Assembly: GCA_900188465.1 (NCBI GenBank)
Contig: FZPE01000002.1
Coordinates: forward strand, 315,489 to 379,488
Direction of reading: 5' to 3'
Source of the DNA: Micrococcales bacterium KH10
GTDB lineage: Bacteria > Actinomycetota > Actinomycetes > Actinomycetales > Cellulomonadaceae
Length of the DNA stretch: 64,000 nt
Shown: piece after piece, positions 28,201 through 37,063 of the stretch
Layout: each line of letters starts with the position of its first letter
Position numbering within the stretch: the stretch's first letter is position 1
Made by a program: the position numbers and the translations under genes
Notes under the pieces: generated by a model
Database searches by the model: none
The model's input: the letters and a program-made list of their open reading frames with translations, nothing else
What the model was told of the DNA's origin: nothing

Positions 28201-29971
28201 CGTTCGTGTCGCCAAGGCCAACGGATTCATCGCTGCGACTAATTTGCATGCACGATCCTTGAGCGCCGCGCATGCCGGTCATTTCGATGGCTATCACAGC
28301 GTGCAGAGCGACTCGATGGCTGAGCTTGGACTAGTTCCAGGTGAACTCGTCGATCTTGCTGATGTCTCAGACAATGCTCAAGCACAATCGACGCTGGCTG
28401 GTCTTAGCGTCCGTCTTCCCGTGATCTCGGAGGGCATGGATGATTCTGTAGTGCCGAACGGCCAGACTATTGAGTTGACCGGTCAGCCGAGGAAGCTCTC
28501 CTTCATCGGTGCTGCCAAGGATGCGAACACCACTGGTTCGGCCACAGTGACCTTGGACGATGGCACGATCATCACCAACGCCGCCGGGCTCAACCTCGGT
28601 GACTGGGTACTGCCGGAATCAGGCAGCGGCACGGCTTGGCAGGCACGGCGTGACACCGGCCTGCTGAACCCGATGAGCGGTAACGTCCGAGTTATCTGGA
28701 CTCCGCAACGTAACGTCCACGGCAGTAGCGGTAACCCTGGTGCGTATGTTTTCGCGACCACGCCGTATACGGCTCCTGCCGGTCGGCACATCGTATCGGT
28801 GACCCTGCCAGGTAGTGCCAACGATAACCGTCGTATTTACGCCATTGCGCAGGATAACCATGAGGACGAGCCCGCCCTGCCCACGCAGAATGCACCAACG
28901 ACGCTGACAGCTGGTACTACGGCAAATGTCACCGGCACTGGTTTCGTTGCTGGTGAGGTCGTTGAGGTCGTCCTCGGCGATCGGGTGATCGGTTCAGGAA
29001 CAGCGAATGTCTCCGGATCGGTCTCCATCAACGTGACCGTGCCACGCCTGACCGCCGCCGGCGAATACGGCCTGCAACTAGTCGGTGCCACCTCTAGCAC
29101 GCAAGCCAGCACCGTGACGGTAACCGCAGCGACATGGAATCCAACCCTGTCAGCCCCGAACTCTGTCCTGGTCGGCTCCCAAGTCGTGTTTACCGCACAA
29201 GGCTTCGGCGAATCCGAACAAGTAGCCGCTTCGTTGGGCAGTGAGCAGGTAACACTGATCGCTAGCGCTAGCGGTGGAGTCATCGGTTCCATCGCAGCTC
29301 CCGCCACACCAGGCACTGTGACGCTCACGCTGACTGGTGTTCAGTCGGGTGCGGCTGTCTCGAAGTCGATCACCGTCACTGAGATCCCGGACGAGGAAGA
29401 CACCGAAGCACCCGTGCAGTTATCCGCCTCGCCCGCCCTGATCAGCTACGGCCAGTCGGTCACACTACGTGGACAGGTCGCAACCGGACTGACTGGTCAA
29501 GTTGAGTTCTTCGACGCGGGTCGTTCGCTGGGCCGGGCCAGCATCGTTGGCAACACCGCGACACTCACCGTAACGGGATTCGACGCTGGCACACATCGGA
29601 TCACTGCGACACGTGTGGGTTCCGGTATCACCTCAGCAACCGTGCACGTATCGGTGGCCAAAGTCGCTTTGAAGAAGATCACCGTCAACGGCAAGAAATA
29701 CCAGCGAGGCAAAGCCACCAAAGTCACCGTCAAGATCGGTGCGCTGACCAACGGCCAACGCACCACAGGTGCCATCACAGTGCGCGTGGGCAAGAAAACC
29801 ATACGCACCGTGAACGTGACAGCCACCACCAAGAAAATCAGTGTGAAGATCGCAAAGAAACACACCAAGAAAAAGAAGATCAAGGTACGCGCCACCTTCA
29901 CACCCACCAACCCGGCCAACGTGATCGGCAAGACCTCACCAGTCAAAACCATCCAAACCAAGAAAAAATAA
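25274..29971 (+). CDS. Secreted GH92 alpha-mannosidase-type enzyme, second gene of module A
   Basis: This 1565-residue protein is exported through a signal peptide (1 to ~37, cleavage near ANADV). The GH92 motifs are NFPGPAAPFGMMQFSP, WDTYRSWAPL, AQEWAIDDFAVSEFA (proposed acid Glu), FDEATSEQYLWLAPQN and GNDDLGAMSSWYVW. Downstream are a NEW3-like segment, a beta-sandwich with a KLSFIGAAKDANTTG strand, Ig-like repeats and a basic tail. An in-frame ATG exists at 25223, three bases after the partner gene. I choose 25274 because GAGGAG sits ten bases before it and a normal signal peptide follows directly. The paralogue at 32121 has the same pair of candidate starts. Several stretches are identical at DNA level to that paralogue (28751-28813, 29594-29661), pointing to recent duplication or gene conversion. 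Confidence 0.9.
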   Translation: MTSTRHTTKRGLRRLAATAAISALAATGMLTAPAANADVSFVADPASYVDTFSGTGSGGPVVGSINNFPGPAAPFGMMQFSPSNGNNGTGYRNGNTNLQGFAVNFASQGCTAFGNFPVLPTTVDPTTVDPEGSPSPREPWNKTSTILTETEHGEIGYLSMDTRDRLGRTIGAQLTATDRSGMAEFTFPAGTTPTVMIRPGRMNNKTAKKSSFNVNPNNGTISGWALNRGFCSATQDNQYKVYFTAKFEQPFTHYGAWNEGTSNITNKTVGVDTTDAEVANVGQAGGYVRFAPGTTTVRMKISMSFVKTGDLELGQADPNSNHYGGSSLNLATEIPTPDYKTNDAVAYADYATAFDAVRQDTYDRWNEILRKIKVSDTASARDIGTFYHSLYRTMLHPNVFEDVDGAYAGFDHFKYYEAGQSGTDIPATIRNIADTNAEYGIDQDHIYSNFSDWDTYRSWAPLVALLEPKVASDIAQTYVLFADQWGQFPRWSIANQSTGQMSGDNASALIAQVHAFGAEDFATDRALHHMYEVTFGENAGEPTPEIPLRKVTRPGAKDYTERKYAPQTVEHQTDHAVTGASVAQEWAIDDFAVSEFAKRIGTENYPDNVPDDVVELFQERTNYWQNHINPLTMCLSARDYAGRYPVGSDCNDTPGGHGYRGTVTGYGQIGFDEATSEQYLWLAPQNMAGLAAILGGRDVTAERLDDFMTGGYNVGANVPKMWAGNEPNFATPWAYNYLGRPWRTQEVVEDIRTQLFGVGRDGAEPGNDDLGAMSSWYVWAALGLYPATPGVDILTVNSPNFEKVQFELGNGNTLTINAPDATTKRYIAGLSVNGVPQTNTAIPDGWQDQDTTLDFTMASSPTMWGTAPADAPPSFDHGSNQVVAYGDPITVKPGDSGTLDYAIQRAAATSDTYRLDFTGAPAGFVIKTTKPQRFDSTGRHVQPLSITVSSNVADGDYTFPITTVTGNGDRSTSDVTVRVAKANGFIAATNLHARSLSAAHAGHFDGYHSVQSDSMAELGLVPGELVDLADVSDNAQAQSTLAGLSVRLPVISEGMDDSVVPNGQTIELTGQPRKLSFIGAAKDANTTGSATVTLDDGTIITNAAGLNLGDWVLPESGSGTAWQARRDTGLLNPMSGNVRVIWTPQRNVHGSSGNPGAYVFATTPYTAPAGRHIVSVTLPGSANDNRRIYAIAQDNHEDEPALPTQNAPTTLTAGTTANVTGTGFVAGEVVEVVLGDRVIGSGTANVSGSVSINVTVPRLTAAGEYGLQLVGATSSTQASTVTVTAATWNPTLSAPNSVLVGSQVVFTAQGFGESEQVAASLGSEQVTLIASASGGVIGSIAAPATPGTVTLTLTGVQSGAAVSKSITVTEIPDEEDTEAPVQLSASPALISYGQSVTLRGQVATGLTGQVEFFDAGRSLGRASIVGNTATLTVTGFDAGTHRITATRVGSGITSATVHVSVAKVALKKITVNGKKYQRGKATKVTVKIGALTNGQRTTGAITVRVGKKTIRTVNVTATTKKISVKIAKKHTKKKKIKVRATFTPTNPANVIGKTSPVKTIQTKKK

Positions 29972-29982
29972 CCCACCACGAC

Positions 29983-30024
29983 ACGAGGGGCTCGTCCGAC
30001 TTTCCAGTTGGACGAGCCCCTCGT
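29983..30024 (+). terminator. Hairpin terminator of module A
   Basis: ACGAGGGGCTCGTCC (29983-29997) pairs perfectly with GGACGAGCCCCTCGT (30010-30024), starting 12 bases past the stop of the GH92 gene. The arm sequence resembles the terminator of module B at 36855. Confidence 0.85.
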
Positions 30025-30036
30025 CGTCTTCTGACG

Positions 30037-30082
30037 TTGGCAACATGTCGGACCATTGATAGGCTGTTTGACAACGCTGTCA
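30037..30082 (+). promoter_or_regulatory. Promoter and operator of the 30135-36779 gene pair
   Basis: The -35 is TTGGCA (30037-30042), the spacer 17 bp, the -10 TAGGCT (30060-30065), and the operator TGACAACGCTGTCA 30069-30082, followed by the half-site TTGACAGT. The layout matches 18319-18364 base for base in its key elements. Confidence 0.8.
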
Positions 30083-30134
30083 GAGTTGACAGTGCTGGGT
30101 ACTACAAACCACATGGACGTGGATGGAGACACGC

Positions 30135-32066
30135 GTGTTACTAACGAATCATCCCTCGTCGCGCACGAAGCACGGCAGACTCACCCGACTCGTTTCCTCG
30201 ATATCGGTGCTCGCATTAAGTGCGGGCATGGGTCTGGCCGCAATCGCGACATCTGCCCAAGCCCTAGAGCCGCCAGCCGTCACCGACAGCTGGCTGGACT
30301 ACTACTTCAATAACAAGGCCATCGGTGGCGACCTGCCCGGCGACCGACCGAACCTGGCGGGCGGCTTCGGCTTCCACCGCACTAATCTCGCGAATGGCGG
30401 TATGTCGTTCACCGGCGAGACGGCACATCCCAGCGATGCCGCAGTCACGTACCGTATGGGCGGCAACCTGCCCGGCGGTTATCTCGATAACGTGGAAGCC
30501 AAGGGACAGACCGTCGACACGTCGGCGGCGCTCGGCTCCGGTGCAGCACAGGCAGCGACCAAGATCGCCTTCGTGTGGACCGCCCATAATGCGGACAACC
30601 TGACCGCCGCGCTGCCGTTCAAGCTGAACTTCGACGATGACACCTCTCAAACCGTCTCGTACCGTGCAGCGGACTGGTGCTCAGACGGAAACACAGACAA
30701 CTCGTTCGCCGTGCCCAAAGCGCCACGCTACGGCGACAACGTCAACTGCACCATCTTCATCACGAATGTTGCGACCCTCCCATCGGGCAAGAAACTCGAT
30801 TCCGTCGAGTTCCCCGACGAAGATCGAGTCCACATCTTCGCCATCGCGTCCGACGCTGACACCTCCAACGCATCGGCAAGCTTCAATGCCGAGGTCACAG
30901 TCCCCGCATCAGTCTCTGTGGGACAAACCATCGCCCCTTCGGTGCAGTGGATCGGTGAAGTTCCCGCCCGCACGAGCGCCAACTTGCTCGTCGATGGCGT
31001 GATTTCCGATGACATCCCGACTCAGGCGCGTGTCGTCCCCGCTGATTGGGCCGGGAAGAAGATCGCGTTCTCAGTCGTGGGCCATCATCCCGGTGTCGCT
31101 CCCGTGTCCTTTGTCTCTGACGAGGTCACGGTGACTCTGGCTGAATTGACCGCCACCGTCGAGCCCTCCCTGGCTGGCCTCCCGCGCGTGGGCGACACCC
31201 TCGTGATCAACACCGGTCAGTACGCCACCGCGACTGAGGATCCGGCTACGGTCGGCATCACCGTCGAATGGCTCGCAGATGGCGCAGTCATCGCGGGGGC
31301 TTTCGGCAAGACCTTCGTGCCTTCCAGCGCCCAGGTCGGCAAGACCATCGCGGTGCGAGTGACTGTCTCCAAGGTGGGCCACACAACACTCGAGTTCACC
31401 AGGACCACTGCTTCACCGGTCTTGGCAGCCGACGAGAATCCGTTCCCGACTGATCCCAACCAGCCGGGTGAACCAGGTCTTCCTGACCCGCTCGTCGCGA
31501 TCAGGTCAGCAGCGACGGTTACGGGCACAACCCAGGTCGGCAGTGTTCTGACGGTACGCCCTGGAACTTTCGAGCCCGCGAATGCTCGAGTGACCTACCA
31601 GTGGCTGCGCGGCACACAGCCGATCGCAGGAGCGACGAACTCGTCCTACCGCCTCACCCCTGCTGACGCGAACACCGTCGTATCGGTACGTGTGATCGCC
31701 ACAGCCGTCAACCGACAGACCATCGAACAGTTCCTTTCCGCTGGGTTGACCGAGGTCGGCACGATCACTTCGAAGAAACCGGTTATCCGGGCGAAGAAGA
31801 AAGCGGTCAAAAAGAAGAAAGTTCGTGTCGGTCAAACCTTGAAGGCCAGCGTCAAGAAGGTCTCTGCACCAGGCGCCAAGGTCAAGCAGACCTACCGGTG
31901 GTTCGCAGGCAACAAGAAGATCAAGGGCAAGAAGGCCGGTAAGGCGAAGTTCAAGGTCACCAAGAAATTCGCCAAGAAACGGCTGTCCGTCCAGGTCACG
32001 CTCAATGCCCCCGGCTACGCAAAAAAGACAGTTAAATCTGTCAAGACCGGCAAGGTGGTGCGTTAA
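30135..32066 (+). CDS. Secreted partner protein of a GH92 enzyme, paralogue in module B
   Basis: This 643-residue protein has the same layout as the 23264-25219 protein: a signal peptide (cleavage near AQAL, about residue 40), a beta-sandwich-like domain (WLDYYFNNKAIG, TKIAFVWTAHNA, ADWC, VHIFAIASDAD), three Ig-like repeats and a lysine-rich tail (KKPVIRAKKKAVKKKKVRVG). I choose the GTG at 30135 because GGAG lies six bases before it and the position matches the TTG start of the paralogue; an in-frame ATG at 30123 overlaps that GGAG. No enzyme motif is seen; glycan binding or surface anchoring is inferred. The GH92 gene follows directly. Confidence 0.75.
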   Translation: MLLTNHPSSRTKHGRLTRLVSSISVLALSAGMGLAAIATSAQALEPPAVTDSWLDYYFNNKAIGGDLPGDRPNLAGGFGFHRTNLANGGMSFTGETAHPSDAAVTYRMGGNLPGGYLDNVEAKGQTVDTSAALGSGAAQAATKIAFVWTAHNADNLTAALPFKLNFDDDTSQTVSYRAADWCSDGNTDNSFAVPKAPRYGDNVNCTIFITNVATLPSGKKLDSVEFPDEDRVHIFAIASDADTSNASASFNAEVTVPASVSVGQTIAPSVQWIGEVPARTSANLLVDGVISDDIPTQARVVPADWAGKKIAFSVVGHHPGVAPVSFVSDEVTVTLAELTATVEPSLAGLPRVGDTLVINTGQYATATEDPATVGITVEWLADGAVIAGAFGKTFVPSSAQVGKTIAVRVTVSKVGHTTLEFTRTTASPVLAADENPFPTDPNQPGEPGLPDPLVAIRSAATVTGTTQVGSVLTVRPGTFEPANARVTYQWLRGTQPIAGATNSSYRLTPADANTVVSVRVIATAVNRQTIEQFLSAGLTEVGTITSKKPVIRAKKKAVKKKKVRVGQTLKASVKKVSAPGAKVKQTYRWFAGNKKIKGKKAGKAKFKVTKKFAKKRLSVQVTLNAPGYAKKTVKSVKTGKVVR

Positions 32067-32120
32067 CCCATGTCGACCACATCTCAATCTCGCCCCAGCT
32101 CTTCAATGAGGAGAAAATCC

Positions 32121-35100
32121 ATGACGAGCACCCCTCCCACCACCCGCCGTGGTCTGCGGCGATTCGCGGCCGCAACCGCAATCAGTGCGCTGGCCGTCAC
32201 CGGCATGGTCGCGGCACCCGCCGCCCACGCGGATGTCACGTTCGTGACCGATCCGGCCTCTTACGTCAACACCCTCGCCGGAACCGGCTCGGGTGGCGTC
32301 GTCGTCGGTGAGATCAACAACTTCCCCGGCCCAGCAGCACCATTCGGCATGATGCAGTTCTCGCCGGATAACGGGGATAACGGTGCTGGCTACCGGTATA
32401 GCAGCAATAAGTTGCGCGGCTTCGGCGTCAACCATGCCTCACAGGGTTGTGGTGCGTTCGGAGATTTCCCGGTACTGCCGACTACGGTTGACCCGACCGC
32501 CAACAGCCCATGGAACAAGACGAGCACTCTCACCCATGATGGCGAGGTGGCCGAACCGGGATATTACAAACTCAACACCATCGACGCCAACAACCAGCAG
32601 ATCACTGCTGAGTTAACGGCCACAGATCGTTCCGGTGTTGCGGAGTTCACCTTCCCTTCTGGTGCCACACCTGCCGTGACCATTCGCTCCGGTGTCTCGA
32701 ACAAGGGCACGATCAAAGGTTCAATCAACGTCAACCCGAATAATGGCACTATCAGCGGTTGGACGGTCAACAGTTCGTTCTGTGGCCAGCAGAACCAATA
32801 CCGTGCGTTCTTTACCGCCAAATTCGAGCAACCCTTCACCCATTACGGTGCTTGGAACGAGAGCGCCAACCAGTTCCAGAACAAGACCGTCGGTGTTGAC
32901 TCAGACGATGCCGAATACGCGGGTATCGCTCGTCCAGGTGGATATGTGCGGTTCGCACCGGGCACAACGACAGTGCGGATGAAGATCTCGATATCGTACG
33001 TGAAAACCGGTGACCTGGCTCTCGGCCAGGCAGATCCCGACAGTTACCACCGGGGTGGCTCGTCGCTCAATCTGGCCACCGAGGTTCCCACCCCGGATTA
33101 CACCGATCTCAGCCCAGCGGAGACCCATACAGACTATGCCGAGGCATTCGATGCGATCCGCCAGGACACCTATGACCGATGGAATGAGATCCTCGGCAAG
33201 TTCCGAATCTCCGACACAGCCTCGCAGCGAGACATCAAGACCTTCTACCACGCGGTCTACCGGTCGTTCCTCCACCCGAATATCTTCGATGACACGACAG
33301 GTGACTACGCGGGATTCGACTACTTCTACTTCCAGCGCCCGGGCGCCACAAACGACCCGAAGCCGGAAGTCGCACCGACGATCCACAACATCGCGGACTC
33401 GAACGCGGAATACGGTTTGAATCAGGAACACATTTACGCGAACTTCTCGGACTGGGATACCTACCGCTCGTGGGCACCGCTCGCCGCCATGATCGAGCCG
33501 AAGGTCCTTAGCGACGTGGCGCAGACCTATGTGGTCAATGCCGATCAGTCAGGCCAGTTCTCTCGATGGGCTATGGCGAACGCATCTACTGATCAGATGT
33601 CCGGTGATAACGCATCGGCCTTCATCGCGCAGGCCCATGCTTTCGGGGCAACGGACTTCGCCGTTGGTCAGGCGTTGCACTACATGTACGAAGGTGCTCT
33701 GGGCGAAACAGCCGGTGAATACACTGGCGGTCAAAATCCCGACCAGATCGTGCGTCCTGGTGCAAAGGACTACACCGAGCGCAAGTACGCGCCGCAAACT
33801 CCCGAACATCAAACCGATCACGCGGTCACGGGTGCATCGGTGGCCCAGGAGTGGGCCATTGATGACTTCGCGATCAGTGAGTTCGCGGCTCGAATCGGAG
33901 TGGAGAACTACCCTGACACAGTTCCTAGCGACGTCGCGGAACAGTTCCGGGAGCGCACGAACTACTGGCAGAACCACATCAACCCGCTGACGATGTGCCT
34001 GTCAGCCCGTGACTACATGGGGCGCTACCCGATCGGCTCGGATTGCAACAACACTCCGGGCAACTTCGGCCATCGCGGCCATGTCACCGGTTATGGTCAG
34101 ATCGGATTCGACGAGGCGACCTCCGAGCAGTACTTGTGGATGGCACCGCAGAACATCGCAGGTCTAGCACGGACACTGGGTGGACGGACTGCCATGGCGG
34201 ACCGGTTGAACGACTTCATGACCGGCGGTTACAACGTCGGCGCGAACGTGCCGAAGATGTGGGCCGGCAACGAGCCCAACTTCGCCACTCCGTGGGCGTT
34301 CAACTACGTCGGCCAGCCATGGCGCACTCAGGAGGTCGTGGACGATATTCGCAACGATCTGTTCGGCCACGAGCCGGATGGCGCGGAACCGGGCAACGAC
34401 GACCTCGGCGCGATGTCCGCCTGGTATGTGTGGGCCGCACTTGGTCTTTATCCAGCGACCCCCGGAACAGACATCCTCACCGTCAATACCCCGAACTTCG
34501 AGGTGGCCGAGGTTGATCTCGGCAATGGCAATACGTTGACGATCAATGCGCCTGGCGCAACAACCAAGCGTTACATCGCCGGGTTGTCGGTGAACGGGGT
34601 TGCTCAGACGAACACCGCGATCCCTGATGGCTGGCAGGAGGACGACACCACCATCGACTTCACCTTGTCGGACACTCCGACTCACTGGGGTACTGCCGCC
34701 GAGGATGCACCGCCGTCGTTTGACTACGGTTCGAACCAGGTCATTGCCTATGGTGATCCGATCACTGTCCGGCCAGGTCAGTCGGAGACGCTTGATTTCG
34801 CTATCCAGCGTGTCTCTGCGACTGACGACTCTTATGCGATCGATACGACCGCTGCTCCGGCAGGGTTCACAGTCTCGACGACGAAGCAGACGATGTTCGA
34901 CTCGACTGGTCGCGATGTCCAGCCGCTGTCGGTCAAGGTCTCGAATAAAGTGGCCGACGGCGACTATGTCTTCCCGATCACCGTGATCACCGGCGACGGC
35001 GAACGAACATCGTCTGACGTGACCGTGCGCGTGGCGACACCGGGACGATTCCTGGACAACACGAATCTCCAGGCCATGTCTCATAGTCGTGCGGATGCCG

Positions 35101-36779
35101 GACAGTTCGACGGTTACCGTTCGATGACCAGCGATGCTCTTGCGGAGTTGGGACTCGTCCCCGGTGAACTGGTTGACTTGCACGAGATCTCGGACGAGCC
35201 GTCACTTGCCGGACTGACTGCGCAGTGGCCAAACGTCTCCGAAGGCCTACATGACACGATCGCACCGAACGGGCAGACCGTAACGATTGAAGGAGAACCG
35301 ACCAAGATCACCTTCATCGGTGCTGCGAAGAACGCCAATACCTCGGGTTCGGCCACGGTGACCTTGGACGATGGTTCGACGGGAACCGCGGTGCTGAGCT
35401 TCGGTGACTGGGTACTACCGGAATCAGGCAGCGGCGCTGCCTGGGAGGCTCGCCGCGATGTCGGCGCATTGAACCCGATGACCGGCAATGTGAAGTTGGT
35501 GTGGACCACCGAACGCAACTCCACCACGTTGGATCCTGGTGCGTATGTCTTCGCGACCACGCCGTATACGGCTCCTGCCGGTCGGCACATCGTATCGGTG
35601 ACCCTGCCAGGTGGCTCGGATGACAACCGTCGCATCTTCGCCATCGGACAGGACAAGCAGCCAACAACGGCAGCGCTGCCCAGCCAGAACGTTCCATCCG
35701 GAAGCATCGCCGCAGGCACTGCTGTGACTGTCTCTGGTGGTGGGTTCTCTGCTGGTGAGGTCGTTGAGGTCGTCCTCGGCGATCGGGTGATTGGTTCGGG
35801 CACGGCAAATGCCTCGGGTGCCGTCTCGATCAGCGTGACCGTGCCACGCCTGACCGCGCCTGGTGAATACGGCCTGCAACTGGTGGGTGCCACCTCAGGA
35901 GGTGCACCTGCTAGCACCGTGACGGTGACCGCAGCCACCTGGAACCCGACTCTTTCTGCACCATCACGTGTAGTGGCCGGTTCCCAGATCGTGTTCACCG
36001 CCAACGGATTCGGCGAATCCGAAGCTGTTACAGCAACCCTCGGTTCCGAATCCGTGAGTCTTATCGCCAGCACCACCGGCAAAATCACTGGATCCATTGC
36101 CGCGCCAGCAGTGCCTGGAACAGTCACTTTGACTGTTACTGGTGCTCAGTCGAATGCGACCGTGTCGCAGCAGATCACGGTGACCGAGATCCCGGACGAG
36201 GAAGACACCGAAGCACCCGTGCAGTTGTCAGCCTCTCCGGCACTGATCTCGTATGGTCAATCCGTGACCTTGCGCGGTCAGGTGGCAACCGGGCTCTCGG
36301 GTCAGATCGAGTTCTTCGATAACGGCAAGTCCTTAGGACGAGCAGTCATCTCAGGCACGAGTGCTTCCCTTGTCGTGCCCGGCTTGGATGCCGGAGTGCA
36401 TCGGATCACTGCGACACGTGTGGGTTCCGGTATCACCTCAGCAACCGTGCACGTATCGGTGGCCAAGGTCGCACTCAAGAAGATCACGGTCAACGGCAAG
36501 AAGTACAAACGAGGCAAAGCCGCCAAGGTCACCGTCAAGATCGGTGCGCTGACCAACGGCCAACGCACCGCAGGCACCGTAACCGTCAAGATTGGCAAAA
36601 AGACCGTCAAGACAGTCTCGGTTCCCGCGACCAAGAAGAAGATCACCGTGAAGATCGCGAAGAAACACACCAAGAAAAAGAAGATCAAGGTACGCGCCAC
36701 CTTCACACCCACCAACCCGGCCAACGTGATCGGCAAGACCTCACCAGTCAAAACGATCCAAGCCAAGAAGAAAAAGTAG
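32121..36779 (+). CDS. Secreted GH92 alpha-mannosidase-type enzyme, second gene of module B
   Basis: This 1552-residue protein is exported through a signal peptide (cleavage near AHADV, about residue 36). The GH92 motifs are NFPGPAAPFGMMQFSP, WDTYRSWAPL, AQEWAIDDFAISEFA (proposed acid Glu), FDEATSEQYLWMAPQN and GNDDLGAMSAWYVW. Next come a NEW3-like segment, a beta-sandwich with ITFIGAAKNANTSG, Ig-like repeats and a tail ending in a run of lysines. The ATG at 32121 is preceded by GAGGAG and is followed directly by the signal peptide; ATG 32070 is an in-frame alternative. It probably acts outside the cell or at its surface on alpha-mannosides, with the partner encoded just upstream. Linkage specificity cannot be read from the sequence. 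A strong terminator lies at 36855. Confidence 0.9.
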   Translation: MTSTPPTTRRGLRRFAAATAISALAVTGMVAAPAAHADVTFVTDPASYVNTLAGTGSGGVVVGEINNFPGPAAPFGMMQFSPDNGDNGAGYRYSSNKLRGFGVNHASQGCGAFGDFPVLPTTVDPTANSPWNKTSTLTHDGEVAEPGYYKLNTIDANNQQITAELTATDRSGVAEFTFPSGATPAVTIRSGVSNKGTIKGSINVNPNNGTISGWTVNSSFCGQQNQYRAFFTAKFEQPFTHYGAWNESANQFQNKTVGVDSDDAEYAGIARPGGYVRFAPGTTTVRMKISISYVKTGDLALGQADPDSYHRGGSSLNLATEVPTPDYTDLSPAETHTDYAEAFDAIRQDTYDRWNEILGKFRISDTASQRDIKTFYHAVYRSFLHPNIFDDTTGDYAGFDYFYFQRPGATNDPKPEVAPTIHNIADSNAEYGLNQEHIYANFSDWDTYRSWAPLAAMIEPKVLSDVAQTYVVNADQSGQFSRWAMANASTDQMSGDNASAFIAQAHAFGATDFAVGQALHYMYEGALGETAGEYTGGQNPDQIVRPGAKDYTERKYAPQTPEHQTDHAVTGASVAQEWAIDDFAISEFAARIGVENYPDTVPSDVAEQFRERTNYWQNHINPLTMCLSARDYMGRYPIGSDCNNTPGNFGHRGHVTGYGQIGFDEATSEQYLWMAPQNIAGLARTLGGRTAMADRLNDFMTGGYNVGANVPKMWAGNEPNFATPWAFNYVGQPWRTQEVVDDIRNDLFGHEPDGAEPGNDDLGAMSAWYVWAALGLYPATPGTDILTVNTPNFEVAEVDLGNGNTLTINAPGATTKRYIAGLSVNGVAQTNTAIPDGWQEDDTTIDFTLSDTPTHWGTAAEDAPPSFDYGSNQVIAYGDPITVRPGQSETLDFAIQRVSATDDSYAIDTTAAPAGFTVSTTKQTMFDSTGRDVQPLSVKVSNKVADGDYVFPITVITGDGERTSSDVTVRVATPGRFLDNTNLQAMSHSRADAGQFDGYRSMTSDALAELGLVPGELVDLHEISDEPSLAGLTAQWPNVSEGLHDTIAPNGQTVTIEGEPTKITFIGAAKNANTSGSATVTLDDGSTGTAVLSFGDWVLPESGSGAAWEARRDVGALNPMTGNVKLVWTTERNSTTLDPGAYVFATTPYTAPAGRHIVSVTLPGGSDDNRRIFAIGQDKQPTTAALPSQNVPSGSIAAGTAVTVSGGGFSAGEVVEVVLGDRVIGSGTANASGAVSISVTVPRLTAPGEYGLQLVGATSGGAPASTVTVTAATWNPTLSAPSRVVAGSQIVFTANGFGESEAVTATLGSESVSLIASTTGKITGSIAAPAVPGTVTLTVTGAQSNATVSQQITVTEIPDEEDTEAPVQLSASPALISYGQSVTLRGQVATGLSGQIEFFDNGKSLGRAVISGTSASLVVPGLDAGVHRITATRVGSGITSATVHVSVAKVALKKITVNGKKYKRGKAAKVTVKIGALTNGQRTAGTVTVKIGKKTVKTVSVPATKKKITVKIAKKHTKKKKIKVRATFTPTNPANVIGKTSPVKTIQAKKKK

Positions 36780-36780
36780 A

Positions 36781-36965
36781 CACCGCCAGTTGAGCCAGCG
36801 TTGTCCTGAGCACGTCGAAAGGCCGAAACCCGCTGGTTGAGCTAGTCGAAACCCACGGTGGGCTCGTCCAACATTCCCTGTCGGACGAGCCCACCGTTTT
36901 GCCGGTTGAGCCTGCCTTGTCCTGAACCGATCGAAGGGTCGAAACCCGCAAGTCATCTCGACTAA
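36781..36965. repeat. Cluster of GGTTGAGC...GTCGAAACC intergenic repeats
   Basis: Several partial copies of the TTGAGC...GTCGAAA repeat flank the terminator of module B (for example 36786-36830, 36835-36853 and 36903-36950). Confidence 0.65.
36855..36897 (+). terminator. Hairpin terminator of module B
   Basis: ACGGTGGGCTCGTCC (36855-36869) pairs perfectly with GGACGAGCCCACCGT (36883-36897), followed by TTT. It lies 76 bases past the stop. Confidence 0.85.
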
Positions 36966-37063
36966 CTCAATGAGCGAAGTCTCGAACTCCACAGCGGCTT
37001 GAACACAGCGCATCATCTAAACAGTCACCGTTATCGTTGTTGCACCCCCGGTAGCATGGGCCC

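Noticed and set aside
34164-36127. Two ~340-codon antisense frames inside the GH92 gene at 32121-36779
   Set aside because: They are shadows of a codon-biased gene with clear GH92 motifs on the plus strand.
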